NCBI GenBank assembly: GCA_019752045.1
Contig: JAIEMP010000019.1
Location: forward strand, 33,949-97,948
Length of the DNA: 64,000 bases
Direction of reading: 5' to 3'
From: Chitinophagaceae bacterium
GTDB lineage: Bacteria > Bacteroidota > Bacteroidia > Chitinophagales > Chitinophagaceae
Shown here: positions 1-11,000 of the stretch, piece by piece
Numbering within the stretch: the first letter of the stretch is position 1
How the letters are laid out: every line of letters begins with the position of its first letter
Program-made: the position numbers and the translations under genes
The notes under the pieces: model-generated
The model's database searches: none
What the model was told of the DNA's origin: nothing
Seen by the model: the letters and a program-made list of their open reading frames with translations, nothing else

Positions 1-263
1 AATATTCTGCATTAAATAACTGCTTCAACTATTCTGCTATTCTCTCTTACTCACATCATTTTCAACTGAAAAAAAATCATTTAGCAAACTGTCTTAATTC
101 TTCAAAATTGTTAAAGAATCTCAAATGATATCTGTTGTTTTTCAGCGTAGAACAGGCATTATAAAGATTTCATTAACAATTTAAAAAAATTGTGGCACGC
201 TTTTCTTAGAAGGGGTAGTATAGAACAAAACAACAATTTTCTAAACCTGTAAAATCGAACATT

Positions 264-698
264 ATGAAACAACTTTTAACCGCATTATCACTTGTTGCAG
301 TATTCGCATCCTGCAAAAGCAAAACAGAAACAAGTACAGATCAAACGAAAGTTTTATCAGCAACTGATTCAATAGAGTTTGCAAACTTCCAGGCATGGAA
401 AGAACAACAGGCAGAAGAAAAAGCAATCAACTCACAACGAACAGTAAGATATGCTGAACGCAGAACTGCAGTTGCAACCTCTGCTCCTGCTTCAAACACA
501 TCAACAACTGCAGCAAAGAAAAAAGGCTGGAGTAAAGCAGCCAAAGGCGCAGTGATTGGTGGTGTATCGGGCGCAGTAATTGGTGGTGTGGTGAGCAAAC
601 GTAACCGTGTAGCCGGTGTTGCAATTGGAACTGTTTTAGGTGGTGGTGTTGGTTATGGTATTGGTCGTTCAATGGATAAAAAAGATGGCAGGTACTAA
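264..698 (+). CDS. Small lipoprotein with C-terminal glycine-zipper segment
   Basis: ORF with lipobox-like N-terminus (LLTALSLVAVFASC) and Gly-rich GAVIGGVSGAVIGGVV...GVAIGTVLGGGVGYGIG. Confidence 0.75.
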   Translation: MKQLLTALSLVAVFASCKSKTETSTDQTKVLSATDSIEFANFQAWKEQQAEEKAINSQRTVRYAERRTAVATSAPASNTSTTAAKKKGWSKAAKGAVIGGVSGAVIGGVVSKRNRVAGVAIGTVLGGGVGYGIGRSMDKKDGRY

Positions 699-718
699 TG
701 ATACTTTCAATTGATCAC

Positions 719-762
719 AGCAGCATTCCTGTATGAAACGATACGGGGATGCTGCTTTTTTT
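719..762 (+). terminator. Rho-independent terminator
   Basis: AGCAGCATTCCTGTAT-GAAACG-ATACGGGGATGCTGCT followed by T-run. Confidence 0.85.
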
Positions 763-780
763 AAATAAACTCTTTTAACT

Positions 781-1722
781 GTGAACATAGTAGACTTTTT
801 TCTTTGCGCTGTGATACTTCTTGTAACCTGGATCGGTTATAAAAAAGGTGCTGCAGAAATTATTCTCGACATGCTTAAATGGGCTGCCAGTATTGTCTGC
901 AGCTTAACCGTTTATTATTATACTGCAGATCTTGCAGAAACCTACGAACCGCATTTTACACAATTTCATTTTCCGGTTATTACAGGTATTGTTTTTATGT
1001 TTTCTTATCTGTTTCTTTCCATGCTTCAGCGCTGGATTGTAAACAGAGGTGAGCAAAGCAATAAAAAATCACTGGCAGATAAAGTGAGTGGTCTTATTCC
1101 CGGTTTGCTCATGGGCATTATTATCAGCATTGTTATTGGCAGGCTGCTTACCTACTCTGTGATTGATGAAGTGAGCAGAGAAGCAGATAAAAGTGAAATT
1201 ACCACAACGTTTACGCCGTATACAAAATTAGTTGAAGATAAAATTTCGCCACTTGTTACACATTACATCACACCAAAAATTGCATCGGCCAATACATCTG
1301 TTACAAATGAAGCAGACTTTAAAACAGAAACATTTTTTGATCGTCCGGATCTTGAATATGAAATGCTGTTGCTGGTAAACGAAGAGAGAAGACAACATCA
1401 TTTAAAACCGCTTGCAACAGATCTTAAGATGAAAGAAGTTGCACGTGCACATTCAAAAGATATGTTTACAAGAGGTTTTTTTGCGCATACCACACCGGAT
1501 GGCATCAATCCTTTTCAACGGATGAAAACAGCAGGCATCAACTATAAAAAAGCAGGCGAAAACCTGGCCCTTGCTCAAACACTTGCAGAAGCACATAAAG
1601 GATTGATGCAATCTCCCGGCCACCGTGCGGCCATATTAAACCCGGCTTTTGGCCGGGTTGGAATTGCTGTAATTGATGGCGGTAAAAAAGGGTTGATGAT
1701 TTCGCAGGAGTTCAGAGATTAA
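781..1722 (+). CDS. CvpA-family membrane domain fused to CAP (SCP-like) domain
   Basis: N-terminal multi-TM CvpA-like region; C-terminal NEERRQHHLKPL...AHSKDMFTRGFFAHTTPDG...GENLA...SPGHRAAIL CAP signature; GTG start. Confidence 0.85.
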   Translation: MNIVDFFLCAVILLVTWIGYKKGAAEIILDMLKWAASIVCSLTVYYYTADLAETYEPHFTQFHFPVITGIVFMFSYLFLSMLQRWIVNRGEQSNKKSLADKVSGLIPGLLMGIIISIVIGRLLTYSVIDEVSREADKSEITTTFTPYTKLVEDKISPLVTHYITPKIASANTSVTNEADFKTETFFDRPDLEYEMLLLVNEERRQHHLKPLATDLKMKEVARAHSKDMFTRGFFAHTTPDGINPFQRMKTAGINYKKAGENLALAQTLAEAHKGLMQSPGHRAAILNPAFGRVGIAVIDGGKKGLMISQEFRD

Positions 1723-1726
1723 CCGT

Positions 1727-3217
1727 TTATTTCAAACTCCATTCAAAAAATGCATCCACATCTTTTTTAAACTGAATCATATCGGGCAGGTTGATATAAT
1801 ACATGTGACCTGAGTTATAAAAATAATGCTTGATGTTCTTTTGCTGTTCGGGACGTAAGAACAAATGTGCCACATCATACTTGGCCGTAAAATAAGGTGT
1901 AGCAAAATCATAATAACCACTGCCAACATACACTTTTAAAGCTGGGTTCTTTGCCATCGCATCACGTAAACTTTCACCCACATTTAAAAACTGATTCTGT
2001 ACATTGTTATAATTCCACGGATAAACATTGCCGAAAATATTGTACGGCTTCTCATCTTTAAAGTTGAGTTCTTTTTGAAAATAATCGTTGAGTGCACTGG
2101 TGAATGGCCCGTCAATATTGGTGAATGATGGATCATGACTGACTGTTTCACCGGCATCGTCCAGATCTCTTCCTGTAAACCGTGCATCTAAGCGGCCAAC
2201 AATCAACCCATCTTTTCGGCGCAGCTCTTTCCAGAACCTGCCTTCTTCTACACGAAGATTTGCTTTCAAACAAAACTCTTTACTCAAACCTGTATAATAA
2301 CTCATCTTCTCTGCAATGCGGTCTGTTTCTGCAGCAGTTAATGAAGTTCCTTTCAACAAAGCAGTTGCATATTCGCCCATTGCAAACTCTTCACTTTCTT
2401 TAATGGTCTTATCGAAATCGGCTTGCAAAGCAGGTGCTAGTTTTTTATGATACCAGGCTGCTGCAGTATAAGATGGTATATACAATGCACGTGGTAAATC
2501 ATTACCAACATAATAATCATTGGTACCAAAATTTAATACTGGTGATATTAAAAAGATACCATTGAAATAAATGCGGTAACTGTCCTGTAAAAATTTAGCT
2601 AAGCCTGCTGCTCTTGTGGTGCCATAACTTTCACCTGCCAGAAATTTTGCAGAACCCCAACGTTCGTAGCGTGAAAGAAAATGACGGATAAAGGAACCAA
2701 CCGATTGCACATCTTCAACAAAACCATGAAACTGCTTTGGACTTTCACCTGCAGCAGCACGGCTGTAACCGGTTGCAACAGGATCAATAAACACCAGATC
2801 AGTTTTATCGAGCCAGCTGTATTCATTGTTAATCACTTTATATGGTGGTGCAGTAGCTGTTCCATCGTCTTTTAATTGTACAAGTCTTGGTCCCAATGCA
2901 CCCATGTGCAACCAAACAGAAGAAGAACCGGGACCGCCGTTGAATGTAAATGTTACAGGACGCTTAGCTGCATCTTCATTATCTTTTTTATAATAAGTGA
3001 AAAATACTTTTGCTATCAGCTTCCCGGTATCATTTTTCAAATCTAGATAACCGGTATGTGCTGTATAATCCATTTTTTTACCGGCTATGGTCACCGAACT
3101 TTTAGTTACAATCACCTGTACGCCGGCAGGTATAAAATCTTTGGAATCTGCAATTTTTTGTGCATGAAGCAGTGAACTCATTGTGAAAAGTGAACAGAAA
3201 AGAAAAATAAAACGCAT
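1727..3217 (-). CDS. Peptidase S10 family (serine carboxypeptidase-like)
   Basis: TFTFNGGPGSSSVWLHMGALGPR, LAGESYGTTRAAGLA, signal peptide. Confidence 0.9.
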   Translation of the reverse strand: MRFIFLFCSLFTMSSLLHAQKIADSKDFIPAGVQVIVTKSSVTIAGKKMDYTAHTGYLDLKNDTGKLIAKVFFTYYKKDNEDAAKRPVTFTFNGGPGSSSVWLHMGALGPRLVQLKDDGTATAPPYKVINNEYSWLDKTDLVFIDPVATGYSRAAAGESPKQFHGFVEDVQSVGSFIRHFLSRYERWGSAKFLAGESYGTTRAAGLAKFLQDSYRIYFNGIFLISPVLNFGTNDYYVGNDLPRALYIPSYTAAAWYHKKLAPALQADFDKTIKESEEFAMGEYATALLKGTSLTAAETDRIAEKMSYYTGLSKEFCLKANLRVEEGRFWKELRRKDGLIVGRLDARFTGRDLDDAGETVSHDPSFTNIDGPFTSALNDYFQKELNFKDEKPYNIFGNVYPWNYNNVQNQFLNVGESLRDAMAKNPALKVYVGSGYYDFATPYFTAKYDVAHLFLRPEQQKNIKHYFYNSGHMYYINLPDMIQFKKDVDAFFEWSLK

Positions 3218-3340
3218 GGCATTGGTTTTTAGAGTTTGGAAGATACAGAATTATTACACCTGCCCCTTTCTTTACACTGTAGAGATAAGCTGTTTTTGAT
3301 CCAATTAAGTTTCGTACATTTGATTTAATTAATAAGTATT

Positions 3341-3625
3341 ATGACTCTTTTTGTAGCTGGTCTCCCCTACGATCTCGATGATGCAGAGCTGGAAGAAATT
3401 TTTGAAAAATGCGGCCCTGTGATTTCTGCCAAAGTATCTATTGACAGAGAAACAGGCAAAAGCCGTGGATTTGGCTTTGTAAAAATGAAAAATGCACAGG
3501 ATGGCAAAGATGCCATTGAACTTCTCAATGATATTACTCTGGGAAGAAATAAAAAACCACTCGTTGTAAAAGAAGCCGAAGAAAGAGGACCAGGCGGCGG
3601 CGGTGGTGGTGGCTACAGAAGATAA
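3341..3625 (+). CDS. RRM-type RNA-binding protein
   Basis: RNP2 (TLFVAGLPYDL) and RNP1 (KSRGFGFVKM) with Gly-rich tail. Confidence 0.95.
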   Translation: MTLFVAGLPYDLDDAELEEIFEKCGPVISAKVSIDRETGKSRGFGFVKMKNAQDGKDAIELLNDITLGRNKKPLVVKEAEERGPGGGGGGGYRR

Positions 3626-3674
3626 TTTACCTGAAATCTGACTGTTGTTTGCCTAAACATTTACTTAAACTTAA

Positions 3675-3704
3675 TCCATAGTTTACATTTCGGTAAACTA
3701 TGGA
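3675..3704. repeat. Perfect 12-bp inverted repeat downstream of RRM gene
   Basis: TCCATAGTTTAC-ATTTCG-GTAAACTATGGA. Confidence 0.8.
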
Positions 3705-3874
3705 TGCTAACTATGTAGTATGAAAACAAAGTCAATTCCTTCAGTAAGCATGGTCATTTATTTTTTATTGTTTCTGCTCATTTATCTTACTTCCGTATAA
3801 AGACAGTTGTGTTTGTGTAACAGATGATATACCTTAACGAGGTAAATGTAATTGTTCATTTAAAACAACCTCTT

Positions 3875-4075
3875 ATGCCAATTGTAAAAGTAATTGAAGT
3901 GATTGCTTCATCAGAAAAAGGGATTGATGATGCTGTACGTTTAGCTGTTGAAGAAGCATCAAAAACAGTACGGAACATCGATTCTGTATATGTTCAGGAT
4001 ATAAAAGCACATGTAAAAGACGGTAAGGTTACCACTTTTGGTTGTGTATGTAAAATTTCATTCCGGTTAGATTAA
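3875..4075 (+). CDS. Dodecin family protein
   Basis: MPIVKVIEVIASSEKGIDDAVRLAVEEASKTVRNIDSVYVQDIKAHVKDGKVTTFGCVCKISF; internal ATG at 3875 preferred over 3824. Confidence 0.9.
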   Translation: MPIVKVIEVIASSEKGIDDAVRLAVEEASKTVRNIDSVYVQDIKAHVKDGKVTTFGCVCKISFRLD

Positions 4076-4088
4076 TTCCGAAGCCGGT

Positions 4089-4116
4089 AAAAACCCTGCA
4101 CAACTGCAGGGTTTTT
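4089..4116. terminator. Bidirectional terminator
   Basis: AAAAACCCTGCA-CAAC-TGCAGGGTTTTT perfect stem between convergent genes. Confidence 0.9.
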
Positions 4117-4783
4117 ATTTTATCTGATAAACCAGTCTGATCCCGAAAGGAATCGAAATGCTTGTAAAACTTCCGGTGGATGACTGATCAAATACCGGAA
4201 AAAAATCAGCAAATTCATTTGCAGCACAGGTATTTTTTTCACTGTATTTAATGCGATGAAACTTTTGCCGCAAACCAAGGCCCATATAAAATTCAAACTT
4301 CCATTTTTCTGAATTAAAGAGCTGCTCCTGCACTCCGGCTCTGAAACTTAGATCAAACACATCCCTTATTTGTTTAAAGGTTGTAAATTTTTCATAAGCA
4401 GGCACTTCGTTTACACAATCCATTCCCAGCCAGTCATTTTGTTTACGAACAGTATGTTTATACATCAATACCAGTTCAGTAAAACCTTTCAGCCTTTTGC
4501 CTGAGTACCAGCGAACGGTTGGTCGCAGATGAAATCCACTCATTGGCTGCCGGTCTGTAAGTACATCTCTTGCAATATAAACAGCAGCATCGCCACCAAC
4601 AGAAAATTTTGGACTCAGCTTCCTTTCTACTCCTGCTGAAAAATTGGTTTCAACAGGATCTACTAAACCCAGCGGACTGATACGTAATGCCAGTTTATAA
4701 TCACTTTTCTTTTTTTCATGATCCTGAGCAGTTGCTTCCTGTACACAGATACTGATGCAACATGCAAGAAAAAAAAGCTTCAT
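4115..4783 (-). CDS. Hypothetical exported protein (beta-barrel-like)
   Basis: Signal peptide, alternating beta-like segments, terminal hydrophobic strand. Confidence 0.5.
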   Translation of the reverse strand: MKLFFLACCISICVQEATAQDHEKKKSDYKLALRISPLGLVDPVETNFSAGVERKLSPKFSVGGDAAVYIARDVLTDRQPMSGFHLRPTVRWYSGKRLKGFTELVLMYKHTVRKQNDWLGMDCVNEVPAYEKFTTFKQIRDVFDLSFRAGVQEQLFNSEKWKFEFYMGLGLRQKFHRIKYSEKNTCAANEFADFFPVFDQSSTGSFTSISIPFGIRLVYQIK

Positions 4784-4789
4784 TGATGG

Positions 4790-5554
4790 TTATTGAATAG
4801 TAATGAGCAATTGCGGATTCCGCTGATCGGTAATATTATACAGCATGGCGCCGGTGCCTGTCCAGCAAATCAATACATCATTATAGGGAATAACATCAAT
4901 GTACCAATCTGCATCATTTAGTGTTTTTATTTGTACAGGCTGATATGCTTTGCTTATATCAAACACTCTCAATCCGCCCATTTTATCGCATACATATAAC
5001 ACATCATCTTTGTAACCAAGGCCGTAAGGTTCGCCAACAAATACAACCGACTTCTGCACAGGGTTCAACACATTTTTAATGTCGTAACAGGCAAGTATAC
5101 TTTGAACTCCGCCACATTCGCCATTTACACGAAGCGTGGCATAAGCAACCGTATCCTTTGCTACCACCGGATCGCAGCGGCGTAACACAGTTGGCGAAAC
5201 AGCCACACTCAACTTTACAGGATTTTCAGGATTGTCAATAGAAAAAATATGCACCACACTTGTACTGCCAATAAACAGTTTGTCTTTAAAAGGAAATATG
5301 GTTTCAATTTCAAAACCAACTCTGGTGGTTTTAATGAGCTGCGGATTGGCAGCGTCCTGTATTTTAAATACACTCAAATTTTCCTTATCAACTGCGTACA
5401 GGTAATTGCCAACAATGGCAAATCTTGCAAGTGAACCACCCTGTCCGGATGCTGATGGTGCAAATGCATTTACTTCGGCCCCACCCTTGCTGCATTGTAT
5501 GAAAAGTGCAGAGGAAATAAATAACCAGGCTGTTATAATGAGTTTCTGTTGCAT
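4790..5554 (-). CDS. LVIVD-repeat-like lipoprotein
   Basis: Repeated LYAVDKENLSVFKIQDAANPQLIKT-type motifs; lipobox (SSALFIQC); internal start preferred. Confidence 0.7.
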   Translation of the reverse strand: MQQKLIITAWLFISSALFIQCSKGGAEVNAFAPSASGQGGSLARFAIVGNYLYAVDKENLSVFKIQDAANPQLIKTTRVGFEIETIFPFKDKLFIGSTSVVHIFSIDNPENPVKLSVAVSPTVLRRCDPVVAKDTVAYATLRVNGECGGVQSILACYDIKNVLNPVQKSVVFVGEPYGLGYKDDVLYVCDKMGGLRVFDISKAYQPVQIKTLNDADWYIDVIPYNDVLICWTGTGAMLYNITDQRNPQLLITIQ

Positions 5555-5565
5555 AGATGTTTGTT

Positions 5566-6093
5566 TTAGCGACGGCATTTGGGATCTTTTACCAGTTCAA
5601 GTTTCCAATCAACCACAATTCCTTTTGAATGATCAACACATTCAAAAAAGGCATTGGTTGCCGGCGGATACTCACTGTTATGATAGGGAAACACATTGTT
5701 TAATCGCTTTACCAGTATTGGGTTTTGCGGATTCGTAATATTAAACACCAGCAAATCATTAAAGTTATTAATGTACAGGTACTGATTTTTTACAGATATT
5801 TCTGTGCTGAAGGGAACACGTAAAAAAGAAATTTTTCGTGGTTGATTGCGGTTACTGATGTCAATGAGGTGCACACCTTTGTTAAGATCGTTTTGCAGTA
5901 ACAGGTTACCAATCACATAAACTTTGCCGGGCTTTTCAATTGCTTTAGGCGTTTCTACAGCAATATTATCAAGATTATCTGCTTGTGCATATACAGGCAC
6001 ATAGGCTTCCATGGTGCCTGTGCCAAATCGAATGTTATCGGTACATCCCCAGAGTAATAAAGAGAACAGCAGAAATTGAAGTTTCTTTTTCAT
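5566..6093 (-). CDS. LVIVD-repeat-like lipoprotein
   Basis: GVHLIDISNRNQPRKISFL...LLVFNITNPQNPILVKRL; lipobox LLLWGC. Confidence 0.7.
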   Translation of the reverse strand: MKKKLQFLLFSLLLWGCTDNIRFGTGTMEAYVPVYAQADNLDNIAVETPKAIEKPGKVYVIGNLLLQNDLNKGVHLIDISNRNQPRKISFLRVPFSTEISVKNQYLYINNFNDLLVFNITNPQNPILVKRLNNVFPYHNSEYPPATNAFFECVDHSKGIVVDWKLELVKDPKCRR

Positions 6094-6259
6094 AAGCAGT
6101 TTTGTTAATATGATGATACAATAACGAAATTAAATGCTGCCTGCCATTGTAAAATTTCTTTTGGGAAAATAAGCTTGCATAACAGGATTAGATAAATAAG
6201 ATGGCGTAAAGAAGCCTTTGGCATGATTTTTTTAGATAAAGGTTTAAAATCATTAAAAC

Positions 6260-6775
6260 ATGAACAATAAAGCCCTTTTTATCGCCATTGCCCTATTGGC
6301 ATCCACAGTTGGTTTTTACGCCTGTAAAAAAAATAAAGACGAAATGACCAATCTGAAAGTACATTTAACCGATGCCCCTTATAATGCATCTGAAGTAAAT
6401 GTTGATATCAGAGAAGTAAATGTAAAATTCACCGACGACAGCAGCGGATGGTTTGCAATACCTACTGTAGCGGGTATTTATAATCTGCTTGAATTTCAAA
6501 ATGGGATTGATACGCTTTTAGCGGCAGGTCCTGTGCCGAGAGGAATGCTTAAAGAAATTCGTTTTGTGTTAGGATCAAACAACAGTATTGTAATTAATAA
6601 TACTGAATATCCTCTTACCATTCCCAGTGGTGCCTCTTCAGGGTTAAAGATTAAAGTCAATAAAACCCTTGCAGCATCCGTTGATTCAATTTTGATTGAT
6701 TTTGATGCAGCACTTTCTATCATAAAAGAAAGTAACGGCAGCTATTCCCTTAAACCTGTATTAAAATTAAAATAA
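6260..6775 (+). CDS. DUF4382 domain lipoprotein
   Basis: LKVHLTDAPYNASEVNVDIREVNVKF...YNLLEFQNGIDTLLA...PRGMLKEIRFVLG. Confidence 0.85.
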   Translation: MNNKALFIAIALLASTVGFYACKKNKDEMTNLKVHLTDAPYNASEVNVDIREVNVKFTDDSSGWFAIPTVAGIYNLLEFQNGIDTLLAAGPVPRGMLKEIRFVLGSNNSIVINNTEYPLTIPSGASSGLKIKVNKTLAASVDSILIDFDAALSIIKESNGSYSLKPVLKLK

Positions 6776-6795
6776 AAAATAAATCTTATAATATT

Positions 6796-6826
6796 AACAG
6801 GCGGCAGAATATTTCTGTCGCCTGTT
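6796..6826 (+). terminator. Rho-independent terminator
   Basis: AACAGGCGGCAGAA-TAT-TTCTGTCGCCTGTT + T-rich tail. Confidence 0.85.
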
Positions 6827-6968
6827 TTGTTGTAATCTATCAATGACTGAAAGATCGTTAAACAGAGAAAAAAATATTCAATGAATTAAACAATCACCCT
6901 GCAACTATGTAATATTATTTATTGAAAAAACTAAATCAGATAATTTTACGTATGCTACTAATTTGGTT

Positions 6969-7589
6969 ATGAATAATTCAATTTTCCCACACTTTGAGCA
7001 GGAATTATTAGATGAAATCGATCAGGCAGGAACAGTCTGCACCTATCCAGCCGGAGCTTATCTCGTAAGAAAGGAACAACTATTGAGAGGATCTTTTATC
7101 ATCATCGAAGGATACGTAAAAGTTACACAGGAAAATCTGCATGGTGATGAATTTGTAATAGCTTATTTAAAACCCGGAGATAGTTTTGCTGTTTCCATTA
7201 CCGAGGATAGTCCAATAAAAAACAAACTGTCATTATTAACTTTTACAGCAATAGAACCTACCAAAGCAATTACACTTCCTTTTTCTGAAAAAGACCGTCT
7301 GGCGATGAAGTACATAAGTTTTTATAAATATATATTGCAGTCAGCAGTAATGTACTATGAATTTTATCTGGAGGTAATTGATCATATCGCTTTTCAAAAT
7401 ATGGAAAGCCGTATAGTGTACTTTTTAAAACGACTCAGCAAAATCAAACAATCAAACGTAATAACAATATCTCATCAGGAAATTGCAGATGGTCTCAACT
7501 CTTCACGTGAAGTAGTTTCCAGATTACTAAAAAAAATGGAGGAAGCCGGGCTAATACAAATGAGTCCTAATAAAATTATCATATACTAA
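6969..7589 (+). CDS. Crp/Fnr family transcriptional regulator
   Basis: cNMP-binding fold plus HTH ISHQEIADGLNSSREVVSRLLKKMEEAGLI. Confidence 0.9.
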   Translation: MNNSIFPHFEQELLDEIDQAGTVCTYPAGAYLVRKEQLLRGSFIIIEGYVKVTQENLHGDEFVIAYLKPGDSFAVSITEDSPIKNKLSLLTFTAIEPTKAITLPFSEKDRLAMKYISFYKYILQSAVMYYEFYLEVIDHIAFQNMESRIVYFLKRLSKIKQSNVITISHQEIADGLNSSREVVSRLLKKMEEAGLIQMSPNKIIIY

Positions 7590-8053
7590 TGTTGTGATAA
7601 AAGTCACATCATAAAAAATGAAAATTTAGTTTCTTCATACCCAATTACAAATCAATATCCCTTGCAACCAACACAATTACTGCTAAATTTTGTATTACTC
7701 TCCTCGCTGTTTTCTTTAACTGTAGCGGATTCCAAGGTTTTTAAACTCACTTCTGCTTAAGAAAAAAATAAGAAATCTTTTTTATCTCAAATACCTAAAA
7801 CAACAAAACCAAATCATGAATCATTCAAGAAATGAAAGGAAAAATACAACCAGATGGTTTGTATCACTGCCTTTTTTTACACAACAACCGTTTGCAGAAA
7901 TTAATGCCGCACAATTCAGTTTTCAATTGGCACTTAGAACTAAGATCCCATCAGATAATCTAAGTGCAATTAATAAAACCAGCAACTTGCTCCCCAGTTG
8001 TTATAACCTTAATCATTTCTTTTTCAATACCGCCAAAAATTAAATACATATCC

Positions 8054-11000
8054 ATGGAATTCCTTAAAAAAAACAAGTGGAATAAATCCGCATTTTTATT
8101 CATCTTACTATTAGTTGCTATCAAGGCTTTATCTGAGGGTACTCCTCAAGTAATGCCGAACACTACAAATGGTGTAGCACTTTATGTGGCAAACGGCAGT
8201 TCATCCGGTCCTTATCGGGGAGCCGCAATACAAAACAATATTCGTTTCCGCATTCTTGATCATAACATTGAAAACTTATATTTCGGTATAAGGGCTTTTA
8301 ACCGTGCGGCAACTCCTGCACAGGTTCAGCCATATTACAGAATTGTAAATGCTGCAGGTACGCAAATTGTTGCCCCCACTCAAATTTTAACAGCTCAGCA
8401 AATTGGCACACACGCTCAAACTGTTGCCGGGCCAAACATAGGGGGTGCTGTTCCTACCGGCTATACTCCATTGCTTTTCAATCCCTCTGCCAATGGTGAA
8501 TATTTTATTGAACTTTATGTAAGTGGCGATGCCGGAGCAACTGCTACAGCTAATCAAACAACTGTATTTACATTATTTGATTTTACTGTTGCAACAGCAG
8601 CAAACGTAAAATACCCGGGCCGTATTTACAGCCAAGCCTGGAGCTTTATAACATATAACCCTGTAACAAATGTTGCACAAATTAATAATTCGCTTGAGGG
8701 CGACTTTTATGCCTACACAAGTGATGGTACGGTTAACAAATTAGATTTTCTTGATGGTTTTCGTCCGTTTGGATTTATTCTTTACATGAACCGCTACGGT
8801 GCTGTAAATGGAACCAACTGGGTTAATGACAGAAGATCACAAAATACAGGCGCTACAGCTCCTTCGCTTGCGAATGGTTACAATGTCTTTTTAAATATTC
8901 CTGATGCGATTTCCTTTCCAGTTTCACCAGCTGCAACCTCTCCACAGTTTGCCGGTAAGGTTTACAGCTGTGCTCCTTCAATTTATATTCCACTTTCTAT
9001 TGATAGAGCCGGAGATATTGCAATTCTTTTAGACATCAATGGTACAAGCGGTTATCAGGCTGGAACAAGTGATCGTTACTTATTCGTTTATGATGCAACT
9101 GTTGGCCGAAATGTAGCAGTTTGGGATGGATTGGATGGCCTTGGTAATCTTGTGACAGGAGCTGTTAATTTCGATCTGAGTATTTTTTTGAGAGTTGGAA
9201 GAACGAATGTTCCAATGTTTGATGCTGAATTAAATACAAATGGTATAACCGTCACCGGCATAAGCCCATTATCAACAAACCCTAAATTATACTGGAACGA
9301 TCTGTTACTGGCAAATGCGGGCACAGTATGCGATGCATCAAATGCAAATAATAATTTAACAGGTACTGGCATTGAAAACAGTGTTATTGGCTCTGTTTCT
9401 CCCGGCCGTGCATGGGATGGACCCGGAGCTGGCCTTACAGTTCCGGCGCCAAACGGAGGGCAGGGCTCCGCCACTCTAACACTTAACTGTGATGATTATG
9501 GCAATGTAAGAACCTTAAACAGCTGGTATTACTCGTATGAAGTAGCTTCAGCCAACTATCTAGTTTCTGTACCTGGTTGCAGTGTTGATGGTGATCCTGT
9601 AGCAGACGCTACTGATATTGACGATGACAATGATGGTATTCCAGACATAACAGAGAGTAATGGAGTTAATCCTGATGCAGATGCTGATGCTGATGGTATA
9701 CCAAACTATCTCGACCCAACACCGGGTGCAGGCGTTCCTGCTTTTGTTGATGCAAATAATGATGGTGTAAATGATGCATATGATACAGATGGAGATGGTA
9801 TCATTAATTCTAAAGATCTTGACAGTGATAATGACGGAATACCGGATATAGTTGAAGCCGGTGGTATTGATACAAATGGTGATGGCCGTGTAGATGTTTT
9901 AACTGATACCGACGGCGATGGCTTGGCTAATACGTATGATACTACAAACGGTGGGGTGAACATTGCCAACCTTGATACAGATGGGGATGGTGTACCTAAC
10001 TTTACAGATCTTGACAGTGACAACGATGGTATTCCGGATGTTGTAGAAGCAGGTGGTACAGACGCAAATAACGATGGGAAAATTGATGGATTCACCGATA
10101 CTGACAGTGATGGATTTGCACAAAGTGTGGATGGCGATACCAACAATGATGGTACTGCCGAAAATACTGCAGGTGCTTTAATTATTACCAGTACTGTTGG
10201 TGGCACTCCCGGCCGCCCTGCCAGTTACCCCCGTGCCAATCAGGATGCAACAGGTTTACCCAATCCATATGATCTTGACTCAGATAATGACGGCATCCTT
10301 GATGTGCGTGAAGCAGGATTAACCGATGCAACTAACGATGGTATTGCTGATGGTACTTTAGGTGCAGATGGATGGAGTGATACTGTTGACGCTTTAGTAT
10401 CTCTCAATCTTCCCAATACAGATGGCAGCGGAAGACCCAATTATTTAGATATTGATTCAGATAATGACGGTATAGTTGATAATGTAGAAGGACAAACTAC
10501 GGCCGGATATATTGCACCAAGCGGTGCTGATACTGATAATGATGGTATTGATGATGCTTACGATAATAATGATGCAGCATTTGCAGGTGGAGCCAACAAT
10601 GGTATTGCTCCAACCAACAGCGATGCAGCTGATGTTGCAGATTATTTAGATCTGGATGCTGATAACGACGGTTACCCCGATTTCTTTGAAGGACATGACA
10701 GTGATGGAAATAATTTACCCGATGCCGGAAGCCCTGCTGCCAGTGGTGTAAACGGAGGTGCTGCAGATATTGATGGTGATGGTTTATTAGATGGATACGA
10801 TAACAACACTGCTTCGGTTGATGCAACCAACGGAACTAACGCCAACAGTTATCCCGATCTGGATGGCGGAACAACTGAAAGAGACTGGAGAGAAATTGCC
10901 AACACCGATGCTGCAGGCCCTTCAAACTTTACAGATGTTGATGATGATAATGATGGCATTCCCGACCTTACAGAAAACGGCGGCTTTGATGCATTGGCTG

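Noticed and set aside
7816-8043. 75-aa ORF upstream of the giant gene
   Set aside because: No recognisable signature, overlaps the promoter/leader region of the next gene; not supportable without conservation.
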